Source: Synechococcus sp. WH 7805 (GTDB lineage: Bacteria; Cyanobacteriota; Cyanobacteriia; PCC-6307; Cyanobiaceae). Taken from it: a DNA stretch of 64,000 bases. The position numbers and the translations under genes were made by a program. Shown one piece after another: positions 1 through 8,005 of this stretch. The notes beneath the pieces are model-generated. The model saw only the letters and a program-made list of their open reading frames with translations. It was not told the DNA's origin and ran no database searches. The stretch covers positions 231,823 to 295,822 of the forward strand of contig NZ_CH724168.1 of assembly GCF_000153285.1 (NCBI RefSeq), given 5' to 3'. How positions within the stretch are numbered: the stretch's first letter is position 1; each line of letters opens with the position of its first letter.

Positions 1-255
1 GGTGTGATGCGAGGCTTCCCAAAGCTTGGTGATGCGGCATTTGATGGACATTTGAACTTCAATGCTCGCCTTCAGAAATTTATGGATCAAGGCGGAAAAG
101 TGTATGCCTGTCGTTTTGCTTTGCAGGCGCTTTATGGCCATGGCGAGAAAGCTCTGATGCCTGGAATTACACCTGTGAACCCTCTTGATGTTCTCGACAT
201 CGTCTTGATGCACCGCAAAGAGGGCGCCTTCATTCTTGACACCTGGACGCTTTGA
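1..255 (+). CDS. MSMEG_0572-family protein of the Nit1 cluster, C-terminal part
   Basis: The frame is open at the left edge, so the N-terminal half lies outside the window. The visible 84 residues include [31 protein letters not shown] and a stop after LDTWTL. They match the C-terminal half of the DsrE-like MSMEG_0572 family, named for nitrogen-starvation response in the 'Nit1' cluster (family knowledge; biochemical role unknown). It lies 22 bp before the nitrilase and is probably co-transcribed with it. The family call rests mainly on this context and on recognisable sequence. Confidence 0.8.
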   Translation, partial: GVMRGFPKLGDAAFDGHLNFNARLQKFMDQGGKVYACRFALQALYGHGEKALMPGITPVNPLDVLDIVLMHRKEGAFILDTWTL

Positions 256-277
256 TTCTGCCTGGAGGCTCTCCACT

Positions 278-1276
278 GTGACCACTGTCAAAGTTGCTGC
301 CGCTCAGATCCGTCCTGTGCTGTTCAGTCTGGATGGATCCCTCCAGAGAGTTCTGGATGCGATGGCCGAAGCAGCTGCCCAAGGGGTTCAACTGATCGTT
401 TTCCCCGAAACATTTCTCCCCTACTACCCCTACTTTTCCTTCGTTGAATCTCCGGTTTTGATGGGACGATCCCATCTGGCTCTCTATGAGCAAGCCGTTG
501 TCGTTCCAGGGCCTGTCACCGATGCCGTTGGCGCCGCTGCTCGTCAGCACGGCATGCAGGTTCTGTTAGGCGTTAACGAGCGTGATCGGGGAACGCTTTA
601 CAACACGCAGTTGTTGTTCAACAGCTGCGGTGAGCTGGTTCTGAAACGGCGGAAAATCACGCCGACTTATCACGAGCGAATGGTTTGGGGCCAAGGAGAT
701 GGCTCAGGCCTGAAGGTGGTGCCGACGCCTCTGGCTCGCGTCGGCGCTCTGGCCTGCTGGGAGCACTACAACCCCCTGGCCCGTTACGCCTTGATGGCTC
801 AGGGGGAGGAGATTCACTGCGCTCAGTTCCCTGGCTCGCTGGTGGGACCGATCTTCAGTGAACAGACCGCCGTGACAATGCGTCATCACGCTCTTGAGGC
901 CGGTTGTTTCGTGATCTGTTCCACCGGCTGGCTGGACCCCGAGGACTTTGCGTTGATCACCCCAGAGACGTCTCTGCACAAGGCCTTTCAAGGTGGATGT
1001 CACACCGCTGTGATCAGCCCCGAAGGCCGTTATCTGGCTGGACCTCTCCCCGATGGTGAAGGGTTGGCGATTGCTGATCTGGATTTCGCACTGATCACCA
1101 AGCGCAAACGAATGATGGACAGCGTCGGCCATTACAGCCGTCCTGAGCTGTTGTCCCTGCAGATCAACAGTTCGCCAGCGCTTCCTGTTCAAGACATGTC
1201 CACGTCGTCGGTTTCCTTGGAGCCGGCCGCGGTGTCCGACTCCCTGTCATCGATGGAGGCTTTGAACCATGTCTGA
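278..1276 (+). CDS. Nit1-cluster nitrilase (Nit6803 type)
   Basis: A 332-residue carbon-nitrogen hydrolase of the aliphatic/aromatic nitrilase branch, which turns a nitrile into a carboxylate and ammonia. The catalytic triad is visible: Glu in [15 protein letters not shown], Lys in [13 protein letters not shown], and Cys in [15 protein letters not shown] chose GTG 278 (Met-Thr-Thr-Val-Lys-Val) because nitrilases begin just before the VAAAQI strand; the frame stays open upstream without a better start. The stop overlaps the next gene by 8 bp. Such enzymes occur in the conserved Nit1 operon of cyanobacteria and other bacteria, for example in Synechocystis 6803. The natural substrate is not known to me. 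Confidence 0.93.
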   Translation: MTTVKVAAAQIRPVLFSLDGSLQRVLDAMAEAAAQGVQLIVFPETFLPYYPYFSFVESPVLMGRSHLALYEQAVVVPGPVTDAVGAAARQHGMQVLLGVNERDRGTLYNTQLLFNSCGELVLKRRKITPTYHERMVWGQGDGSGLKVVPTPLARVGALACWEHYNPLARYALMAQGEEIHCAQFPGSLVGPIFSEQTAVTMRHHALEAGCFVICSTGWLDPEDFALITPETSLHKAFQGGCHTAVISPEGRYLAGPLPDGEGLAIADLDFALITKRKRMMDSVGHYSRPELLSLQINSSPALPVQDMSTSSVSLEPAAVSDSLSSMEALNHV

Positions 1277-2357
1277 GCTTGGTCGCTTGGTTACAGAACT
1301 CCAGGTGCATGGCGTTCGGGTTGACCCGGTCAAGGGCAACCCCGGCCGGCGAGGAGGTGCTGGGCCTTCTGACCACCGTGCCTTGGATCTCGATGGCACC
1401 ACCGTGATGGTGCCCGTTTACAACGATGCCTCTGCAGCCTCGCCTTACAAGCTGGCATCCACTGGCACGTCACTTTCGATCGATGGTCCAGAGCAGTCCT
1501 GCGCTCCAGTGATCACAACCCCACGGGAGCCAACGTTTTACGGCTTGAGCACAGCCGACGGTATTTCCTATCGATCGATTGCCTTGCTGCACAGCAATGA
1601 CGTTTTGGCCACCACGTTGCTGCAGACCTGCATCCGCTTCCGGGACCGATCCCAGTCTTGTCAGTTCTGTGCCATTGAACAGTCGATCGACGACGGGGCT
1701 TTGATTCGGAAAACACCCGAGCAGGTGGCGGAGGTGGCGGAGGCTGCCGTCCGGCTTGACGGGGTCAAGCAACTGGTGATGACCACCGGTACGCCGAACA
1801 GTGACGACCGCGGCGCTCGTCTGATGGCTGAAACCGCTGAAGCGGTGAAACGTCGAGTGGATCTGCCGATCCAGGGGCAATGTGAACCGCCGGAGGATCC
1901 ACGCTGGTATCAGCGCATGAAGGACTCTGGAATCGACAGCCTTGGCATGCACCTTGAGGTGGTGGAGCCGGATGTGCGCCGTCGGATCCTTCCCGGGAAA
2001 TCAGAGCTCACCCTTGAACGGTATTACGAGGCCTTCGCCGACGCCGTTGAAGTGTTCGGTCGTGGTGAAGTGTCGACGTATCTGTTGGCTGGCCTCGGTG
2101 ACAGCAAAGACGCTTTGCTGGCCTGCAGTCGCCGTCTGATCGAACTCGGGGTCTACCCCTTCGTGGTGCCCTTTGTTCCGATCTCTGGAACTCCGCTTGA
2201 GAGTCATTCTTCTCCGGATAGTTCCTTCATGGTCGACGTGTATCAGGGTGTTGCCGAGATGCTGAACGCGGGGGATCTGCGCTCAGAGCAGATGTCCGCC
2301 GGCTGTGCCAAATGCGGAGCTTGTTCCGCGCTCTCCCTTTTTGAATCGGTGTCGTAG
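1269..2357 (+). CDS. MSMEG_0568-family radical SAM protein
   Basis: A 362-residue radical SAM enzyme. The iron-sulfur cysteines are in [17 protein letters not shown] (Cys-x9-Cys-x2-Cys, an unusual spacing). A C-terminal cysteine group, CAKCGACS, may hold a second metal or cluster. The Nit1-cluster family is recognisable from the barrel segments [15 protein letters not shown] and [16 protein letters not shown] 1269 lies inside the nitrilase gene (8-bp overlap), and the next gene starts 2 bp after the stop, so this is the middle of an operon. The product of the reaction is unknown; presumably it helps make the metabolite that the cluster handles (inference). Confidence 0.9.
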   Translation: MSELGRLVTELQVHGVRVDPVKGNPGRRGGAGPSDHRALDLDGTTVMVPVYNDASAASPYKLASTGTSLSIDGPEQSCAPVITTPREPTFYGLSTADGISYRSIALLHSNDVLATTLLQTCIRFRDRSQSCQFCAIEQSIDDGALIRKTPEQVAEVAEAAVRLDGVKQLVMTTGTPNSDDRGARLMAETAEAVKRRVDLPIQGQCEPPEDPRWYQRMKDSGIDSLGMHLEVVEPDVRRRILPGKSELTLERYYEAFADAVEVFGRGEVSTYLLAGLGDSKDALLACSRRLIELGVYPFVVPFVPISGTPLESHSSPDSSFMVDVYQGVAEMLNAGDLRSEQMSAGCAKCGACSALSLFESVS

Positions 2358-2359
2358 TC

Positions 2360-3028
2360 ATGGTTTCTTGTCTTGATCCCAGCAGCCGCGGCATTGGTCG
2401 CAGCAAAAGTTCCGCGCCTCATTTGTTCACGCCATCTGTGCGCTGCGGCATTGGTATTGATGCTGATGATTTCCGCCTGTCTCCGACAGCGAGTTCCGAT
2501 CGTTTCACCTTTCATCTTCTTCGCGCTGATTCCTTCCTGATCCAGGGGTATTGGTCGTTGCGGCGCAGCATCTTTTGCAGCGAGCAGCATGTGTTTGAAG
2601 ACTCAGATCGAGATGAACTTGATGCGATTGCCTATCCGATTGCGGCGTTGCATCACAGCTCAGACTCAGAGCATGACGATGCCGATGAAACCAATGTGGT
2701 GGGAGTGGTTCGGATTGTGGAAACGGAGCCGCGACATTGGTATGGCGGTCGCCTCGGAGTGCATTCCGACTTCCGCCGTCATAACCAGATTGGGAAGGGG
2801 TTGATCTGGAAAGCTGTCACCACCGCCAATGGTTGGGGATGTGATCGTTTCTGCGCCACGGTGCAGATTCAGAACGTGCGTTTTTTTCGCCGCTTGCACT
2901 GGACCTCGATCGATGAGCTTGAGATCCGTGGCATCCGTCACCACCTGATGGAAGCTGATCTCGATTACTACATGCCCTCACGTGAACAACGGCCGATCGT
3001 CTCGCATCACCTTTCAGTTGCGGCGTGA
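2360..3028 (+). CDS. MSMEG_0567/Sll0786-family GNAT acetyltransferase
   Basis: A 222-residue protein of the Gcn5-related N-acetyltransferase fold. The middle contains VVGVVRIVETEPRHWYGGRL followed by LGVHSDFRRHNQIGKGLIWK, which fits the acetyl-CoA-binding strand and the R/Q-x-x-G-x-G/K loop. HHSSDSEHDDADE is an acidic insertion. ATG 2360 is 2 bp after the radical SAM stop, and the stop overlaps the next gene's GTG by 4 bp, so translation is probably coupled. The acceptor substrate is not known; the position in the Nit1 operon identifies the subfamily. Confidence 0.88.
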   Translation: MVSCLDPSSRGIGRSKSSAPHLFTPSVRCGIGIDADDFRLSPTASSDRFTFHLLRADSFLIQGYWSLRRSIFCSEQHVFEDSDRDELDAIAYPIAALHHSSDSEHDDADETNVVGVVRIVETEPRHWYGGRLGVHSDFRRHNQIGKGLIWKAVTTANGWGCDRFCATVQIQNVRFFRRLHWTSIDELEIRGIRHHLMEADLDYYMPSREQRPIVSHHLSVAA

Positions 3029-4002
3029 ATGACGTGGGGCTGGTGAACGTCTTGCGCACGACCAGTGGCCTGTTGGCCAAGAGCGATATTCGCTCGGCCG
3101 CTGCCACCTTTGGCCATCAGCCCTTTCCTCAGCTGGGATTGGCAGGAATGCTCGGTGATGATGCTGCGGTGCTTCCCGCTCAGGCCGGTCAACTGTTATT
3201 GGCCTGTGAGGGGATGCATCCCGGTCTTGTTGAAGAGGACCCATGGTTTGCCGGCTGGAGTGGGGTCTTGGTCAACCTCAGTGATATCGCCGCAATGGGA
3301 GGACGTCCTCTGGCTCTCGTGAACAGTGTCTGGAGCACCGATGCAGAGGGAATCAGCGCCTTAATGGAGGGCATGCGATTCGCGTGTGATCGCTTCGGTG
3401 TCCCCATGGTGGGTGGCCACTCCAACCAGCAGAGCTCTTATCAGGCGCTCTCTGTTTCCGTTCTGGGCGTGGCGGATGGTCCCGTCCTGTCCGCTCGTTC
3501 AGCACGTCCCGGCGATGAGCTTTGGATGCTGGTCAACAAAGCTGGAGGCTTCTATCGCCACTACCCCTTCTGGGATGCCGCGACACTTGCTTCTCCCGAG
3601 CACCTTCGTGCACAACTTGCTTTGCTGCCATCGCTGGCTGCGGAGCAGCTGGTGCATGCCGCCAAGGACATCAGCATGGGAGGAATCACCGGTACTGCCG
3701 TGATGTTTGCTGAGGCTTGTGGTCATCAATTGCTCCTTGACCTCGACGCCGTGGAACGTCCAGAAGACATCCACGAGGAGGCCTGGCTGACCTGCTTCCC
3801 GAGTTTTGGCTACCTGCTGGCTGTGGACCCCTCCCGCACTGCAGCTTTGGCGCAGCAGGTATCACGCGATCCGACGCTGATTTGCTGCCGTATCGGACAC
3901 TTTGCTTTGGGCGATTGCAGCGTGGTTTTGAAACATTTAGGTGCGATCCATCACTTCTGGGATGGGACTGATGCACTCACTGGTTTTGGCTGTGTTCGAT
4001 GA
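3025..4002 (+). CDS. Sll0787-family AIR-synthase-like protein
   Basis: A 325-residue member of the PurM/SelD/ThiL/HypE ATP-binding superfamily. The N-terminal GMLGDDAAVLP segment is the usual phosphate/Mg-binding strand, followed by WSGVLVNLSDIAAMGGRPLA, typical of the dimer interface. The C-terminal PurM domain holds AAKDISMGGITGT. The GTG start at 3025 sits in a GTGA overlap with the acetyltransferase stop. Known relatives phosphorylate or cyclise small substrates with ATP; this family's substrate is unknown. It completes the nitrilase, radical SAM, acetyltransferase and ATP-enzyme series of Nit1. Confidence 0.88.
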   Translation: MNDVGLVNVLRTTSGLLAKSDIRSAAATFGHQPFPQLGLAGMLGDDAAVLPAQAGQLLLACEGMHPGLVEEDPWFAGWSGVLVNLSDIAAMGGRPLALVNSVWSTDAEGISALMEGMRFACDRFGVPMVGGHSNQQSSYQALSVSVLGVADGPVLSARSARPGDELWMLVNKAGGFYRHYPFWDAATLASPEHLRAQLALLPSLAAEQLVHAAKDISMGGITGTAVMFAEACGHQLLLDLDAVERPEDIHEEAWLTCFPSFGYLLAVDPSRTAALAQQVSRDPTLICCRIGHFALGDCSVVLKHLGAIHHFWDGTDALTGFGCVR

Positions 4003-4054
4003 GACAGTCATGGGCGATGTTGCCGTGCAAGATCTTTGAATTGAGCATCGATCA

Positions 4055-4336
4055 ATGCCTGAAGTTCGACTTCAACTGGAGTGGCCTGATGGGCAAGCCA
4101 GTACGTTATATTCACCATCAACGGTGATTCTCGATTACTTCAAATCTGACGAATCGTTGTTGGTTTCTGAGCTCGAATTGCGTGGCATCGAAGCCCTTCG
4201 CGCGGCATCAGAGCGCGTTCGCGAACGTTATGGATTTGCCTGCACGCGTACGGATGAAGAGGCATCCCGGCTGCGCCAGTGGATCTCCCGTTACAACTCC
4301 GATGACACTGTTCGTGTTACTGGACCCCTGTCTTAA
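4055..4336 (+). CDS. MSMEG_0570-family Nit1-cluster protein
   Basis: A 93-residue protein beginning MPEVRLQLEWPDGQASTLYS. This matches the small MSMEG_0570 family that accompanies the Nit1 nitrilase (family knowledge). No catalytic motif is visible. Positions 25-60 hold YFKSDESLLVSELELRGIEA and a helix with many Arg and Glu residues. It lies 52 bp after the AIR-synthase-like gene on the same strand, probably the last gene of the operon. The other frequent cluster members, an FAD-dependent MSMEG_0569 protein and a MSMEG_0565 glycosyltransferase, do not follow it here. Confidence 0.85.
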   Translation: MPEVRLQLEWPDGQASTLYSPSTVILDYFKSDESLLVSELELRGIEALRAASERVRERYGFACTRTDEEASRLRQWISRYNSDDTVRVTGPLS

Positions 4337-4364
4337 TGATCACTCCTTTACTTAGCCGCCTTCA

Positions 4365-4832
4365 ATGTCTGGAAAACCTCCTTTCCCCCCATTCACCCTC
4401 GAGACCGCTCGCCAGAAAGCGCGCATGGCGGAAAATGCATGGAACAGCAAGGATCCCGAGAAGGTCTCCCTGGCTTACACCGAAGACAGCGTGTGGAGAA
4501 ACCGCAGTGAGTTCATTCATGGTCGTGCTGAAATCCTGGCCTTCTTACAGCGCAAATGGGCCAAGGAGCTGGATTACAAACTGATCAAAGAGGTTTGGGC
4601 TTGCAGCGACAATCGCATTGCTGTTCGTTTTCAGTACGAATGGCATGACGCGGAGGGGCAGTGGTTTCGCGCCCATGGCAATGAGAACTGGGAATTTGCT
4701 GAGAATGGTTTGATGCGCCGTCGTGAGGCGAGCATCAACGATGTGCCGATTGGAGACGGCGATCGCTTGTTCACCTGGGGCGGTGGACCGAGGCCCGATG
4801 ACTTCCCAGGCTTGACAGAGTTGGGGCTTTGA
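4365..4832 (+). CDS. DUF1348 (NTF2/SnoaL-like) protein
   Basis: A 155-residue protein filling the family length. Diagnostic segments are [57 protein letters not shown] and [20 protein letters not shown]. The fold is a cone-shaped NTF2-like pocket; no reaction is established for DUF1348. It lies 28 bp after the Nit1 operon and 1 bp before the DUF3050 gene, so it may share their transcript. ATG 4365 begins [16 protein letters not shown], a natural family N-terminus. Confidence 0.88.
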   Translation: MSGKPPFPPFTLETARQKARMAENAWNSKDPEKVSLAYTEDSVWRNRSEFIHGRAEILAFLQRKWAKELDYKLIKEVWACSDNRIAVRFQYEWHDAEGQWFRAHGNENWEFAENGLMRRREASINDVPIGDGDRLFTWGGGPRPDDFPGLTELGL

Positions 4833-4833
4833 C

Positions 4834-5640
4834 GTGATGGAGCTGCAGAGCCACCCGCTGCCGCAGGCGATTGACTCAATGGCTGGCCTGCGGCTCTTCA
4901 TGGAACATCACGTCTTTGCCGTGTGGGATTTCATGCAATTGCTCAAAGCCCTGCAGCAGCACCTGGCCCCTTCTGGGGTGCCGTGGACGCCCCCATCCCA
5001 CCCGCAGTTGGCCGGTCTGATCAACAGTTTGGTGGCGGAGGAGGAATGCGATCTGCTTCCTAACAGCCTTGGGGGGCCGCTGTATCTGTCCCATTTCGCG
5101 ATTTACCGCAAAGCGATGGAGGAGATCGGTGCGGACACCACGGTGATTGATGCAATGCTGCAACAGGCGTCCAGCGGCGATTGGCCCCGCGCCCTTCGCC
5201 AGGTTGGGATCCCTGAGCCCGCTGCGCGATTTCTTTGCACGACCCAAGCGTTGATCGCCTCCGGTGAAGTCCATGCACTGGCAGCGGCGTTTGCTTACGG
5301 CCGGGAGCTTTTAGTTCCCGATCTGTTTCGTGCGTTGCTCGATCGCTTGTCCGGGCTGGCTCTTCCCTGCCCGACCTTGCGCTGGTACCTCGAACGTCAT
5401 ATTGCCCTCGACGGAGATAGCCATGGGACTTTAGCGGAAACAATGGTGTTCACCCTCGCTGGAACCGACCCGGCTGTGCATCAACGGGTCCAGGCCGTGC
5501 GGGAGCAGGTGCTTGCCGACCGGACTGCGTTTTGGGATGCGATCGAGACCAGGCTTCGGGAGATGTCTCAGTTCAATCGATCCGGCGGCGAACATTCACA
5601 GATGTTCAGTTTTCGATTGATGGAATTCCAGACACCTTAA
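4834..5640 (+). CDS. DUF3050 (haem-oxygenase-fold) protein
   Basis: A 268-residue, largely helical protein of the DUF3050 family, related in fold to haem oxygenase-like proteins (family knowledge). Characteristic segments are FMEHHVFAVWDFMQLLKALQ near residue 25, the Glu-rich VAEEECD near 75, YRKAMEEIGAD, and FAYGRELLVPDLFRALLDRL. GTG 4834 and ATG 4837 are both possible starts; the previous stop ends at 4832. The reaction is unknown. The last ~15 residues share DNA with the frame that continues into the decayed DUF411 fragment downstream, so the original 3' boundary may have been rearranged. Confidence 0.85.
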   Translation: MMELQSHPLPQAIDSMAGLRLFMEHHVFAVWDFMQLLKALQQHLAPSGVPWTPPSHPQLAGLINSLVAEEECDLLPNSLGGPLYLSHFAIYRKAMEEIGADTTVIDAMLQQASSGDWPRALRQVGIPEPAARFLCTTQALIASGEVHALAAAFAYGRELLVPDLFRALLDRLSGLALPCPTLRWYLERHIALDGDSHGTLAETMVFTLAGTDPAVHQRVQAVREQVLADRTAFWDAIETRLREMSQFNRSGGEHSQMFSFRLMEFQTP

Positions 5641-5690
5641 GGGCTCAAGCAGAAGCGGATGCTCAGCACTCACCCATAGAAAAAATACTA

Positions 5691-5825
5691 ACCTGCGGAA
5701 AAATTGCTTGTCACACCGCTGTTGTGGAGGGATCTGTGATTGAAGGGCATGTGCCCGCTTCTGCGATCCAGCGGATGTTGATGGAGCGGCCCAATATCCG
5801 TGTTAGCAGGCTACGGACTAGTTAA
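5691..5825 (+). pseudogene. Remnant of a DUF411 metal-binding protein
   Basis: Reading 5691-5825 gives CGKIACHTAVVEG, then VIEGHVPASAIQRMLMERPN, then unrelated residues and a stop. The SCHTAVV.GY.IEGHVPA..I.RLL.ERP core is specific to DUF411, a periplasmic metal-linked family often near copper resistance genes (family knowledge). The usual N-terminus and the C-terminal GLAVPGMPxGSPGME segment are absent, and I see no start codon suited to a full gene. I read it as a decayed fragment. The neighbours on the other strand are also metal-linked. Confidence 0.7.
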
Positions 5826-5849
5826 GAGAGACTTACGAGCAACCCTCTC

Positions 5850-6119
5850 TCATTGCGATGATCTCAAGAGCATCACCGCACCTGACACTGTGACGATGAC
5901 GGTCAGCGCACCCAAGAGCATTGGATAGACAGGCTGAAGGTTCAGAACGCCAAAGTTCCCGGTGTGGATCTTGAGCAGCCAGAAGGCATCAATTTCTTGC
6001 TCCAAGAGCAAGCTGTAAAGAGATCCCGTGCCGGCGGTGATCAGCAACGGGAGAGCAGCAATCGGGACCAGCCAACGGTGAATCTTGCGTGCTCGCCTTG
6101 TCAGCTGTCGTTGGCTCAT
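5850..6119 (-). CDS. PepSY-type small membrane protein
   Basis: An 89-residue protein with a basic N-terminus (ARKIHRWL), a first membrane segment (LVPIAALPLLITAGTGSLYS), a short loop (DAFWLLKIHTGNFGVLNLQ) and a second segment (LLGALTVIVTVSGAVMLL). The K/R-x-x-H-R-W-L start and the GxLYSLLLEQ part resemble PepSY-associated transmembrane proteins. It is the last gene of a minus-strand operon: its ATG overlaps the DUF3721 stop by 4 bp. The role is unknown; the neighbours suggest metal handling. Confidence 0.75.
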   Translation of the reverse strand: MSQRQLTRRARKIHRWLVPIAALPLLITAGTGSLYSLLLEQEIDAFWLLKIHTGNFGVLNLQPVYPMLLGALTVIVTVSGAVMLLRSSQ

Positions 6120-6367
6120 TGCTTACGAAGTTGACGGTGGAGTTCCTGCTCATCCGCGCACGGCATCCACTTCCCGTTGTTCTGATGCACCGACATGCAA
6201 CCAATCTCGCCGGCACGTTGTTGCGCGTCAGCTTTGGATTGGTAGATGCCTTTGCTATGTCCCAGACTTGCCATGGGATAGAGAGCGAACGCAGCGGCGA
6301 CTGCGAATGGGATTGAGACCCAGCCCATCACCCTTGTTGTGAAAGGAATGAACATGGTGGCTTTCAT
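6116..6367 (-). CDS. DUF3721 small exported protein
   Basis: An 83-residue protein with a hydrophobic N-terminal segment (WVSIPFAVAAAFALYPMAS) and a C-terminal DUF3721 motif: YQSKADAQQRAGEIGC, then HQNNGKWMPCADEQE. The two conserved cysteines and the W-M-P-C element are diagnostic. The family is common in marine Synechococcus and Prochlorococcus and has no known function. Its start overlaps the upstream DUF305 frame by 4 bp and its stop overlaps the next gene by 4 bp, so it is in the middle of an operon. A second intact copy is at 16322. Confidence 0.85.
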   Translation of the reverse strand: MKATMFIPFTTRVMGWVSIPFAVAAAFALYPMASLGHSKGIYQSKADAQQRAGEIGCMSVHQNNGKWMPCADEQELHRQLRKQ

Positions 6368-7242
6368 AACGCAAAGAGGCCATCAAATTTGTAGTAGTCA
6401 GACTTATTCATGCCTTCGCTTTGCAACATTTTGCGGAGATCAATGATTTCTTTGCGCTGGGCGACGATGATCTCGCGCGCAAGACGAAGAATGGTGGGGT
6501 TGGTTGAGTTTTTGCGTGCTTCATGGGCCATCTGAAGGGCCCCGCCATGGTGTTCAATCATTCCCTCTAGGAACCACTGCACCCTGTTTTCGCGTGTCGG
6601 CTTCGTTCCCGACATTCGCATTCCGGCAATCACCTCAGGACTCATGCGCACGAGGTCTGCCATGGAGTTGGGGTCGCCATCGGGGCGCAATGCCACGGGG
6701 TACACGGGAGCATCGGGATACTAGGCCTTGCGCCATTCGCGCATCGCTTTGATCTCACGGGCCTGCTCGTCCCAAATGCTGTTCGCCAGGGCCCCCACCC
6801 CAGGGGCGCCGATGTTGAAGACGTCTTCACTCATCCGCAACGCCCCGGTGTGGTGCTCGACCATGCCGTCGATGAAGCGCAGGTCGTAGGTGCTGCCTGC
6901 GGGCCCCATTCCATGAGCATGGTGATGATGCGTGCCGGAATGCGTGGGTGCTGGGTCTTTTGTGCGTTCAGGCTGTGCGTGATGCATCCCGTGCCCATGA
7001 TGCCCGTGGTGATGGTCCATCTGGGCGAATACGACTTGAGGGGGAAGAGCCGAGATTGCAATCAGGGCAAGGGCAAGACGCAGCACCGGTTGAAGACGTA
7101 GAGGTTGATCGTTTTTACAAAATTTGAGCCTGGATTGCTCCTTGATTCTTGGACCTGGTGCTGTGGAATCCAGGGTGCGCTGGAGGTTTGCCAATGAATA
7201 GACGTGCCGATTAGTCCTGGGGTTTCTGGCCGCTGTTGGCAC
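6364..7242 (-). pseudogene. Two-domain DUF305 protein split by an in-frame TAG
   Basis: One continuous frame encodes two DUF305 domains, each with the hallmark FIDGMVEHHTGALRM or FLEGMIEHHGGALQMA. The first has a His-rich linker (MDHHHGHHGHG) after a likely signal peptide (LRLALALIAISALPPQVVFA). A TAG at 6721-6723 interrupts it between MREWRKA and YPDAPVYPVAL. DUF305 proteins normally have Trp-Tyr here, so a single TGG-to-TAG change explains the break. Downstream sequence stays in frame to 6364 and overlaps the DUF3721 ATG, so the lesion looks recent. An exported first domain alone could still be made. The start is uncertain; the far-upstream ATG at 7242 lies in repeat DNA, so an internal GTG before LRLALALIA is possible. 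Confidence 0.8.
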
Positions 7243-7335
7243 CGAGTTCTCAGTTGTTTTAACTGTCTAATGAGCATGTCCATGAGTTGTCCCTGAAATT
7301 TTGTGCAACTGGGCCGGATGGTGTGCAACTACATC
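7217..7335 (+). repeat. DUF4336-derived dispersed repeat, copy A (5'-truncated)
   Basis: Two blocks match the other copies. The first is CTGGGGTTTCTGGCCGCTG at 7217-7235. The second is the tail from GAGTTGTCCCTGAAATTTTG to GGTGTGCAACTACATCC, about 7282-7335. The first half of the repeat is missing. It lies just upstream of the split DUF305 gene. Confidence 0.75.
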
Positions 7336-7885
7336 CTTCGCCTTCGCTGGCTGATGCTGTGTTCTTCCGTTGTGACGTTGTTCGGGTGAGGTGTCCAAGG
7401 TTGTTGTTTCAGGGTTTTTTGATCTCACTGTGCAGTTCTGAATGTGATGTGTGTGGGCCGCAGGTCAATGTTCTTCAACAACTGAGTGAAGGGTTGAATG
7501 TCTCAGACTGCATCAGTCAACCCGGATGGCAGCGGTGAGCTTGCTCACGGCGTTCCATGCCGGATTGACATTGGCTGTGGTCATAGCGGTGTGTTGACGA
7601 CCAATCTCAACTCGTGCATCGCCCTGGTTCTGAAGCCATGACACGCAGCTGAGAGATCAGCAGATCGCTTGAGTGCTCCGCCGGTCATTAACGAACGCGA
7701 CGGCTGGTTCGAAAACGACGGCGTCGGGCGGATCGGTCTTGGCTTGCTCTTCTAGGGAGTTGGAGCTGGTGGTCAGCCCAGTCCATCGTGAGGGCTTCGA
7801 TCAGGGTGTCACGGTCACCAAATAGCCGAAGCATGGCGTTCGCACTTGAGATTGGATCTCAATAGAGCATGATTGCCGTAATTTT
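7336..7885. other. Gene-free stretch upstream of the Nramp gene
   Basis: About 550 bp with no frame I can assign. A short minus-strand frame beginning MLRLFGDRDTLIEALTMDW (about 7730-7830) looks protein-like but is quickly closed and matches no family I know. It may be a remnant. Confidence 0.4.
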
Positions 7886-7904
7886 GCAAGTGATTCTCAA
7901 TAGC
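7886..7904 (-). promoter_or_regulatory. Fur-like box upstream of the Nramp gene
   Basis: On the minus strand the sequence reads GCTATTGAGAATCACTTGC, which keeps the core of the Fur consensus (AATGAGAATCATT). The extended stretch 7892-7909 is identical at 17 of 18 positions to one near the Crp-type gene at 33240-33257. It lies about 100 bp before the transporter start, a plausible operator position. Fur rather than Zur is an inference from the transporter family. Confidence 0.55.
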
Positions 7905-8005
7905 GTTAAGTCTCCTGAAGAGTCCGGCTGATCAGTCGTGCGCCCAGGTGCTAACGAGCGCGCAACGACACTTTTGACCAACATGCGGCAAGTCTGACCA
8001 GTCCG

